From positions 1-5,274 of the forward strand of contig JAJZCU010000188.1 of the NCBI GenBank assembly GCA_021828935.1: a DNA stretch of 5,274 nt, read 5' to 3'. This document shows, in pieces, positions 1 to 4,424 of the stretch. Source of the stretch: Planctomycetota bacterium (GTDB taxonomy: Bacteria; Planctomycetota; Phycisphaerae; WQYP01). Each line of letters begins with the position of its first letter. Position 1 is the stretch's first letter. Both the position numbers and the translations under genes were made by a program. The notes below the pieces were generated by a model. The model ran no database searches, was not told where the DNA came from, and saw nothing but the letters and a program-made list of their open reading frames with translations.

Positions 1-115
1 TGTCCGCGGCGTCTGAACCGGGGTTTCCGGGCTGAGCCGGCCAACCGGCCGCGGTATGCCCGGTGCGCCGACGGTTCCCGCTCGCCCCGTCTTCCACGAA
101 TCAGCCACGGACATG

Positions 116-120
116 AAGGA
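116..120 (+). promoter_or_regulatory. Ribosome binding site AAGGA
   Basis: AAGGA lies 6 bases upstream of ATG 127 and only 2 bases upstream of the alternative ATG 123. The spacing decides the start of the membrane-protein gene in favour of 127. Confidence 0.55.
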
Positions 121-126
121 TCATGC

Positions 127-663
127 ATGCGTTGTTCATTTCTAAACAATATTTTTGGCAAAAATCGCACGCGGCGCCATGCCGGGCGCCAACGAAAGCC
201 GACAGATGGATCGGGCGCGACCGCCGCCGTGGTCATCGCAGACGCCACGCGCCGCGGCCCCATTACGCTGCACGATTTGCAACGCGGGTTTGCGCAGTGG
301 CAGAGCGGCGCCACGAACGACGCGGCGGTGCGCAATGGGTTCCTGTGGCTGCTGGCCGCCGTGCTGGCGCTGTGCGCGCTAGCCTATTTATTAAGTTATT
401 TGAAACGGCGGCGCGCCGCCGACAGCCTGCCGCGTCTGGACCGCGAATTGTGCCGGGCATTGCGCTTGAATTTGCGCAGCCGGCTGGCGCTGCGCCATTT
501 GTCACGCTTCAGCAATACCCCGGTGGCGGTGCTGTTAATCAGCCCGGCCTGCCTGCAACGCCAGTTGGAGCGTTGGCGCGAAAGCGGCGAGCCGAAGCGG
601 CGGCGGAAATCGGTGGCGGCGGGTCTTGGCGTCCTGGCTGAAAAACTTACCAAGAGCGCATAA
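127..663 (+). CDS. Single-pass membrane protein of unknown function
   Basis: 178 residues; I do not recognise a named family. The first ~70 residues are basic and polar (arginine-rich at 14-24). Residues 71-92 (GFLWLLAAVLALCALAYLLS and on) form one strong hydrophobic helix, followed by a positive KRRR stop-transfer patch at 93-96. The C-terminal half (97-178) is arginine-rich and probably helical, with an LDRELCRALRLN stretch and a short hydrophobic VAVLLISPACL segment near 133-143. The positive-inside rule suggests a cytoplasmic C-terminal domain. ATG at 127 is preferred to the overlapping ATG at 123 in another frame: AAGGA at 116-120 lies 6 bases before 127 but only 2 before 123, and only the 127 frame gives a membrane-protein-like sequence. 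The stop codon sits at the left foot of a strong terminator hairpin, and the next gene is convergent. The same frame stays open back to base 1, so an upstream start outside the window cannot be excluded. Confidence 0.75.
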   Translation: MRCSFLNNIFGKNRTRRHAGRQRKPTDGSGATAAVVIADATRRGPITLHDLQRGFAQWQSGATNDAAVRNGFLWLLAAVLALCALAYLLSYLKRRRAADSLPRLDRELCRALRLNLRSRLALRHLSRFSNTPVAVLLISPACLQRQLERWRESGEPKRRRKSVAAGLGVLAEKLTKSA

Positions 664-698
664 AAACCCCGCGACGCATGGCGCGCCGCGGGGTTTTT
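662..698. terminator. Bidirectional intrinsic terminator between convergent genes
   Basis: AAAAACCCCGCG at 662-673 is perfectly complementary to CGCGGGGTTTTT at 687-698, giving a 12-bp stem with a 13-base loop. It has a GC core flanked by a run of A on one side and T on the other. It therefore reads as an intrinsic terminator on both strands. It starts inside the TAA stop codon (661-663) of the upstream + gene and lies 35 bases past the stop of the - strand lipoprotein gene. Confidence 0.9.
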
Positions 699-733
699 AT
701 CAATTCATGCGACCTGCCCGTCGGGGCTAGGTT

Positions 734-1099
734 TTAGCGCAGCTGATTCACAATAATATGTGCGCTGCTCATCAACGTGCCGTGGTGCTTGGTGGTCACC
801 GAGACCACAATGCGGGCGGTGCCGGGGCTTGTCGCCGTGAAGTGGGCCATGCGATTGTCGTTGAATGGGCGGATGCGGCCATGCGTGGCGGTCCAGTGGA
901 CGCGCGCGTGATACCCCAAGGCGTTGCGGGTGGTGGCGAAGCACGTGGCCGTTTCACCGTTTAACATGGTGGCGCGGTCGGCACGCACGCTAAGCGTGGG
1001 ACGCAAAGGCCGTTCGCTGCGTTCGTGATGGGCGCAACCGCCCAGGAAAGCCGCGGAGGCAGCCACGAGGGCGGCGCCGGTGAGTTTGAGAGTTTTCAT
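734..1099 (-). CDS. Putative lipoprotein with bacterial Ig-like domain
   Basis: 121 residues. The N-terminus is a classic lipoprotein signal: MKTLK, a hydrophobic stretch (residues 6-19), then a lipobox LGGC with the lipidated Cys at position 22. The mature protein would be anchored in a membrane facing the periplasm. After a short polar linker (HHERSERPLRP), residues ~34-119 look like one beta-sandwich of the bacterial Ig-like (Big) type: a GETATCFATTRN strand pair, VHWTATHGRI, then AHFTATSPGTARIVVSV, the usual 'F.a..pGta.I.v' signature before the last strands. Such domains mediate surface or protein contacts; no catalytic motif is visible, so the role is unknown. An ATG 12 bases upstream (1111) is less likely because the GGAGG Shine-Dalgarno at 1105-1109 overlaps it and is well placed for ATG 1099. 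It appears to be monocistronic and shares a terminator with the convergent membrane-protein gene. Confidence 0.8.
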   Translation of the reverse strand: MKTLKLTGAALVAASAAFLGGCAHHERSERPLRPTLSVRADRATMLNGETATCFATTRNALGYHARVHWTATHGRIRPFNDNRMAHFTATSPGTARIVVSVTTKHHGTLMSSAHIIVNQLR

Positions 1100-1104
1100 G
1101 ATAA

Positions 1105-1109
1105 CCTCC
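1105..1109 (-). promoter_or_regulatory. Ribosome binding site GGAGG
   Basis: On the minus strand the sequence reads ATGGAGGTTATCATG. GGAGG lies 5 bases before the ATG at 1099 and overlaps the first ATG at 1111, so it can only serve the inner start. This fixes the lipoprotein start at 1099. Confidence 0.75.
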
Positions 1110-1231
1110 ATTGTACAGGATATTCAGGCCCGCACAGCGCAGGCTTTGTTACAGCATTAAGAATAAGCATAGGCTGTGCCAGAAAACGGATGGGACGCGG
1201 ATTTCGGATGTCGGCAATTGCGTGATATTGA

Positions 1232-1260
1232 CGTAAGCCATTGCGAACCATTGGCTTACG
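1232..1260. terminator. Hairpin with T-rich tail, possible terminator
   Basis: CGTAAGCCA (1232-1240) pairs perfectly with TGGCTTACG (1252-1260) across an 11-base loop. It is followed by GCCCGATTTT, which gives a weak U-tract on the + strand. No + strand gene ends just upstream, so it may be a remnant or a structured repeat rather than a working terminator. CCATTG is also directly repeated inside the structure. Confidence 0.4.
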
Positions 1261-1263
1261 GCC

Positions 1264-1633
1264 CGATTTTAACGCCGCGCACGGCCACACGCCGCGCAGA
1301 AACTGCCGTGACCTCGTAGGATTTTCAAGCTGCACTCAACCACAATTGGCAGGGGTGCGTATGCCAGCCGTCGTTTTGTACCTAAACGCGACAAAGCCGT
1401 GCCCAGAATCGGCCATTTTGTCGTGCAGAGCATTGTGGCCGCGCGGCGCTTTGCAACGCCCCACGCCCCTTCACATGGAACGTCATACATCAACCGCGCA
1501 CCAGCCCCACCGTTAATGGCTTGTCGTTACCCAGATTTTGCAGGCGATATCTGGCAGGAATTGACGTTGGTTTATCCCAGCTACGCCAATAAAATGGAGC
1601 CGCGTTGCAGTTCCGCAGTGGCAACCAAAAAAA
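1264..1633. other. Gene-free spacer, nothing recognised
   Basis: Open frames here overlap each other on both strands and none has a convincing ribosome binding site, a domain motif or protein-like composition. I see no tRNA, rRNA or repeat structure. It may be decayed coding sequence, but no recognisable fragment remains. Confidence 0.5.
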
Positions 1634-1772
1634 CCGCGGATGACGCGGATGAACGCGGATACGACGAAGTGGGAACTAATTTTAGGCCCGTTGCCCGTTG
1701 CACATGGTTCCGTTGGCCAAGGTTCGGCTAGCCGTTCGTCGCCCATCCGCGTCATCCGCGTAATCAGCGGTT
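1634..1772. repeat. Inverted 'GACGCGGATGA' intergenic repeat element
   Basis: The left arm (1634-1663) contains CGCGGATGACGCGGATGAA followed by another CGCGGAT, a tandem of a roughly 10-base unit. The right arm (1744-1772) carries the complement (CATCCGCGTCATCCGCG, then TAATCAGCGG). The arms enclose about 80 bases. Translating the minus strand gives the AFIRVIRG peptide that I associate with this kind of intergenic repeat in spurious gene predictions. I read it as a non-coding, palindromic dispersed element; only one complete copy is visible. A lone related piece (GGATGGGACGCGGATTTCGG) occurs near 1190-1210. Confidence 0.65.
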
Positions 1773-2114
1773 CATCATATTTGAGCCACATTGCAATTTG
1801 GCGGTGACGGCCAGGGGAGCCACGGTTGAATAATTAGAGTCGGTTCGGGCGAACTCCATCATCTATTTCCTAAATTCCATGCCCATAACAGACAGCCAAG
1901 CCAGCGTTACGGGGGAAAGCTCAAGAAGATGTGGGGAATGACAAGCCGTTTACGGTGGGGCCTGGTTCCATGTTCACATGCCGTCGTCGGCGCGGATTCG
2001 CAGCGGCAATCATCATAACAAATTAAAATCGTGCGAGCACTTCGGCGACAGATGCCAATGCGTTGATCCTGCAGGTGTGCGATCATGGGGGCATTCTCGG
2101 GGGCCTTTTTGTTG
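1773..2114. other. Gene-free spacer containing one half-hairpin repeat
   Basis: There is no supported gene. The only recognisable item is CCGTTTACGGTGGGGC at 1946-1961, which recurs at 3362-3377. The rest shows no protein-like frame and no clear RNA structure. Confidence 0.5.
1946..1961. repeat. Half copy of a GTTTACGG hairpin repeat
   Basis: CCGTTTACGGTGGGGC is identical to 3362-3377, and the similarity continues weakly (C/T, T, G/C, then GTTCCA). At 3354-3378 the same sequence is the right part of a full hairpin. Here the complementary AGCCCCA arm upstream is missing, so only the inner CCG-TTTA-CGG hairpin can form. Confidence 0.6.
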
Positions 2115-2159
2115 AGAATTTCAAGCGGCCAAAACGTTTCACACCGCGATTGAAGATTG

Positions 2160-2388
2160 GCCACAGAGGGCACAGAGAGCACAGAGCAGAACGCGATGGA
2201 CGAATTAATAGAGAATATCCTTGGTGCTGCAGGCTTTGAACTTTGGCGAAATGCGGTTGATCGATGGGGTAAAACGTGTCTCGCTGTGGCCTCTGGGTGC
2301 TCTGCGGCATTTCCCCGTCTTCTGAACGGACTTGGTTTCGATCACGACCTGTCGTTGGATCAACACGGCCTTTGATGACCGGCCGTAA
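2160..2388. repeat. Dispersed repeat, copy A
   Basis: About 230 bases that align with copy B at 3938-4125. Shared blocks in the same order are GACGAATTAATAG, then GCGGTTGATCGATGGGGT with AAACGT, then CCTCTGGGT, then GGCATTTCCCCGTCTTC, TTGGTTTCGATCACGAC, and a closing GACCGGCCGTAA. The left arm (2160-2186) has CACAGAG-type triplets (CCACAGAGGGCACAGAGAGC). They are roughly complementary to CTGTGGCCTCTGGGTGCTCT (2284-2303), so the first half can fold on itself. Relative to copy B it carries about 35 extra bases after the GACGAATTAATAG block. No transposase is encoded. The frames running through it are not supported as genes. Confidence 0.8.
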
Positions 2389-2407
2389 GGCCGCCAAGAA
2401 TTTCAAG

Positions 2408-2690
2408 GAAAATATGGCCGTAAAATCCGACCAGCTGCTGCCCAGATGGAAATGCTGCACAGCCGCATTAACCACGACCTTAATTAATTCGCCGCGCCCG
2501 CGGGTGGTCGAACACGTTTGCCACGACCGCCGCGGAACGATATTCTTAATTCCCGTGTCGGCGATATGTGTCGGTCGGCGCCGGAATTATGCGCTCTGGC
2601 TTAGTTCATAGCAATTACCGGCCCGCAGCGCGGCATCTGGCGGCGGTCGCATGGATGGGCCGCGCCGGACCATTATGGCGTCAATGAGCG
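2408..2690. other. Gene-free spacer upstream of the PIN-domain pair
   Basis: No gene or convincing promoter is visible. It must contain the promoter of the PIN-domain gene unless transcription comes from further upstream, but I cannot point to -35 and -10 boxes with useful spacing. Confidence 0.4.
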
Positions 2691-3122
2691 ATGAGCGTCG
2701 TTATCTTGCATCCTATCCGCGCTTACGCCGACACATCGGTGTATGGCGGAGTATTTGACCGCGAATTTTCCGCCGCCAGCCGCACGTTTTTTGCCCAGGC
2801 ACGGGCTGGTTATTTTAAGCGGGTGGTTTCGGCTGCTGTAAGCGACGAACTGGCGCGAGCGCCGGTAGCGGTTCGGAAGTTTTTTAACGCCGCCCGTAGC
2901 GGGGCGGACGAGGTATTCGTTTCCCAAAAAGCCCTGGACCTCCAGGAACGGTACATGCAAGCGGGTATTGTGGGGGTTAAGTGGCAAACTGACGCACTCC
3001 ATGTGGCCTTGGCGACGGTGGCCCAGTGTCGGCTGATTGTCAGTTGGAACTTCAAGCACATCGTTCGCTTTGACAAGATCGGGCTGTATAATGCGGTCAA
3101 CGCGATGCATGGGTACGGATAG
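2691..3122 (+). CDS. VapC-like PIN-domain RNase toxin, C-terminus cut by TAG
   Basis: 143 residues; PIN-domain proteins are Mg2+-dependent ribonucleases, and stand-alone short ones are usually toxins of type II toxin-antitoxin systems. The acidic active-site residues are visible: D14 in YADTSVYGG, E53 in SDELARAP, and D101 in KWQTDALHVALAT, followed by the conserved VSWNFKHIV block (118-125, N120) and LYNAVN (132-137). The catalytic core therefore looks intact. The frame ends GYG then TAG (3120-3122). Reading on past the TAG gives LCIHAPPEVIYEIDA and a TAA at 3168-3170, which resembles the 'I.sP.EVI.E' tail I expect in this family. The protein therefore seems shortened by about 16 residues. 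ATG 2691 has no good ribosome binding site, and family members usually begin a few residues before YADTS, so TTG at 2706 is an alternative start. A small partner gene follows 31 bases downstream. Confidence 0.85.
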   Translation: MSVVILHPIRAYADTSVYGGVFDREFSAASRTFFAQARAGYFKRVVSAAVSDELARAPVAVRKFFNAARSGADEVFVSQKALDLQERYMQAGIVGVKWQTDALHVALATVAQCRLIVSWNFKHIVRFDKIGLYNAVNAMHGYG

Positions 3123-3144
3123 CTTTGCATCCACGCTCCGCCCG

Positions 3145-3149
3145 AGGTG
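3145..3149 (+). promoter_or_regulatory. Ribosome binding site AGGTG for the small partner gene
   Basis: GAGGTGATTT immediately precedes ATG 3154, so the AGG core lies about 6 bases from the start. This favours 3154 over the in-frame ATG at 3163. The site lies inside the readable, now untranslated, tail of the upstream toxin gene. Confidence 0.6.
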
Positions 3150-3153
3150 ATTT

Positions 3154-3348
3154 ATGAAATCGATGCATAAGGAATTCGACGCTCTGACGATGAAAAGGGC
3201 GGGGGCGTTGCGTATATACCGGCGGCTAAAAAATAAAACCTTTGGGGAGAAGGTGGCGTATTGGAGCCAGCGCAGCGAGATTTTTCACCGGGAACAAGAA
3301 ACTATCAAGCCTGCCGGCCGCCAGTCCGATTCTGCGTCCAAACTTTAA
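3154..3348 (+). CDS. Small partner of PIN toxin, probable antitoxin
   Basis: 64 residues, basic and predicted mostly helical. The core FDALTMKRAGALRIYRRLKN followed by KTFGEKVAYWSQRSEIFHRE (residues 8-47) matches the kind of short protein I associate with genes directly downstream of this PIN subfamily: an FDA.-.MKR.GA.RIY motif, then an EK.AYW segment. No helix-turn-helix or ribbon-helix-helix DNA-binding motif is evident, so it would act by binding the toxin if it is an antitoxin. That role is inferred from position and size only. Its start overlaps the former end of the toxin frame (3168-3170) by 17 bases, suggesting the two genes were once translationally coupled. The last ~12 residues (PAGRQSDSASKL) are low in hydrophobics and likely disordered. 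A hairpin 5 bases past the stop could end the transcript. Confidence 0.75.
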   Translation: MKSMHKEFDALTMKRAGALRIYRRLKNKTFGEKVAYWSQRSEIFHREQETIKPAGRQSDSASKL

Positions 3349-3353
3349 CCTCT

Positions 3354-3378
3354 AGCCCCATCCGTTTACGGTGGGGCT
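3354..3378. repeat. GTTTACGG hairpin repeat, possible terminator of the PIN pair
   Basis: AGCCCCA (3354-3360) pairs with TGGGGCT (3372-3378). Inside, CCG (3362-3364) pairs with CGG (3369-3371) around a TTTA loop, leaving one unpaired T at 3361. The structure is a 10-bp stem five bases after the small partner's stop codon, but the following TCGTTCC is only weakly T-rich. The right half recurs at 1946-1961, so it belongs to a repeat family that may have been co-opted as a terminator. Confidence 0.6.
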
Positions 3379-3588
3379 TCGTTCCACATTGATGTGCGTT
3401 CGCCGTTTCGCGCCAATTCAGTCGTCCCGCGGGGACTTTTCTTATCCTCGTTTTCATCGTTCCCCGGCATTGCGCTGCGGCTACATGCCGGCTATTGTCA
3501 TGCGCCCATTCGGGCTACCAATCAATGCGCGGCGCTCACGGCCATGCTGGAACGCCCGCCCGGCAGTGCCGCCCACGCCGGTGGTTAA
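3379..3588. other. Gene-free spacer, nothing recognised
   Basis: Two overlapping open frames cross here but neither has a ribosome binding site or recognisable motif. The translation is rich in Pro, Arg and Ala, as expected for noncoding GC-rich DNA. It could be decayed sequence upstream of the RHS-like fragment. Confidence 0.4.
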
Positions 3589-3729
3589 AATCGCGCTGCC
3601 CCATCCAACGGCGCAGCAATTCTCGGCGTGGGAACGGCGGGGGCACAGACAACTTATTACGTATTGCAAGACGCCCACGGCGGCACGCGCCTGGCGACCG
3701 ATGCCGCATGTGCGCCATCCGGCGCTTAG
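3589..3729 (+). pseudogene. RHS-repeat-like fragment
   Basis: Between TAA (3586-3588) and TAG (3727-3729) the frame reads ILGVGTAGAQ from 3619 and then TTYYVLQDAHGGTRLATDAA from 3649. The second part resembles the 'YYl.D.HGStR.ltDa.G' motif of RHS/YD-repeat proteins, large secreted or cell-wall-associated proteins. There is no start codon with a ribosome binding site, and no continuation: the stop lies in the left arm of a perfect palindrome. If the resemblance holds, this is a relic of a much larger gene. The match rests on about 20 residues, so chance similarity is possible. Confidence 0.4.
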
Positions 3730-3757
3730 CCGACACCTATAGGTGTCGGCTAAGCGC
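3722..3757. repeat. Perfect 36-bp palindrome
   Basis: GCGCTTAGCCGACACCTA (3722-3739) is followed directly by its exact reverse complement (3740-3757) with no spacer. One mismatch outward (3721/3758), CC and GG at 3719-3720 and 3759-3760 pair again. No gene touches it on either side. It could be a dispersed hairpin repeat, a binding site for a dimeric protein, a resolution or integration site, or a bidirectional terminator lacking a T tract. Only one copy is present in the window. Confidence 0.9.
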
Positions 3758-3844
3758 GGGCTGGGTTTGCGGCGATCGCGGCGTGTCCGTGATCAGAGCA
3801 GCGCATGGGCACCCAGCAGCACCTTCATGGCATGTACGGCCCAA

Positions 3845-3925
3845 AATCCCGCGAGTTATTGGGAAATCGCTATTAAAATAAGCTTGGGCAGGTACGCCCT
3901 CTCGGTTCCTTATGGTGAGTTCTGG
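3845..3925 (+). pseudogene. Fragment of a second VapC-type PIN gene
   Basis: The frame reads NPASYWEIAIKISLGRYALS followed by VPYGEFW. This is the hallmark second block of the PIN subfamily whose members carry 'S..S.WEIAIK.SLGKL.l..p..ef', including the conserved acidic Glu of the active site (E in YWEIA). The N-terminal 'DTHALIW' block with the first catalytic Asp and the C-terminal 'HRDPFDR' and 'T.D' blocks are absent. The frame continues after TGG (3923-3925) into copy B of the dispersed repeat, where it loses protein-like character. The gene was probably broken by repeat insertion or deletion. It is a different PIN subfamily from the intact toxin at 2691-3122. Confidence 0.65.
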
Positions 3926-3937
3926 AACAGAAGGGCG

Positions 3938-4125
3938 CCGAGAACACAGAGGAGAACACGGACGAATTAATAGGGAACGCGGTGGATTGATGGGGTCAAA
4001 CGTACCCTTCTGTGACCTCTGGGTTCTCGGTGGCATTTCCCCGTCTTCCGGACGGGCCTGGTTTCGGTCACGACGTGCCGTTCAACCAACAGGTCAAGTT
4101 GCTGGACTTTGACGACCGGCCGTAA
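3938..4125. repeat. Dispersed repeat, copy B
   Basis: Aligns with copy A at 2160-2388 in order: GACGAATTAATAG (3961-3973), GCGGTGGATTGATGGGGTC with AAACGT, CCTCTGGGT, GGCATTTCCCCGTCTTC, CTGGTTTCGGTCACGAC, and GACCGGCCGTAA near the end. Its internal inverted repeat is clearer than in copy A: CCGAGAACACAGAGG (3938-3952) pairs with CCTCTGGGTTCTCGG (4016-4030) with one mismatch in 15. It begins about 12 bases after the PIN fragment and encodes no transposase. Confidence 0.8.
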
Positions 4126-4424
4126 CGCCAATCGCGGCCAAGACCAAATGGCGGATACCGCGGAAATGGATCATGGCAGTTGGCAAAATAAAACAGTGCG
4201 AGGCGCCATATTCATTTTGGTTTAGAATATTATAATGTACTTATGTAATTTATGAATTTGCTGTCCCGCCGTCGCTATCCGCGTACGTGGGGACCGCCCC
4301 TCTGGGCCATCGGCGGTTTGATATTGAGCGGCCGCTACCGTAGCCTAACGTCCAAATAGCGGCGTCGCACGGCATCTTCGGGACAGTTGACTATCCGGAA
4401 CTTTTTTAGCAACGTGGGCATGAC
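4126..4424. other. Gene-free upstream region of the TPR gene with an AT-rich island
   Basis: No gene is supported here. The segment 4208-4260 is strikingly AT-rich against its GC-rich surroundings and contains a consensus TATAAT. From 4262 to 4424 the composition returns to GC-rich, with no motif I can name. Confidence 0.5.
4231..4236 (+). promoter_or_regulatory. Candidate -10 box TATAAT
   Basis: An exact TATAAT sits in the AT-rich island (GAATATTATAATGTACTTAT), about 190 bases before the TPR start codon. No good -35 hexamer is present at 16-18 bases: the best is TTCATT at 4211-4216, 14 bases away. It is plausible as the promoter of the TPR gene but could be chance in AT-rich DNA. Confidence 0.3.

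Noticed and set aside
36..49. GCCGG-CCAA-CCGGC hairpin as a terminator
   Set aside because: A five-base stem with no T tract in GC-rich DNA is expected by chance.
123..641. 172-residue frame starting at ATG 123
   Set aside because: It overlaps the membrane-protein frame almost completely, its ribosome binding site spacing is too short, and its Arg/Ala-rich translation lacks any domain character.
1634..1772. CRISPR array
   Set aside because: The repeated units are about 10 bases with almost no spacer and are inverted between the arms, which does not fit CRISPR repeat-spacer geometry.
1513..1791. 92-residue minus-strand frame with AFIRVIRGFFGC
   Set aside because: The peptide is the translation of the GACGCGGATGA repeat, a familiar source of false gene calls.
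2083..2475. 130-residue minus-strand open frame
   Set aside because: It runs through dispersed repeat copy A. Its EDGEMPQSTQRPQ and CSLCPLWPIF peptides come from the repeat (copy B gives a parallel peptide), and no ribosome binding site supports it.
2673..3134. 153-residue minus-strand frame antisense to the PIN gene
   Set aside because: It is the shadow of a well-supported + strand gene with recognisable active-site motifs.
3737..4036. 99-residue minus-strand open frame
   Set aside because: Its N-terminal part is the translation of repeat copy B and its C-terminal part crosses the PIN fragment in antisense.
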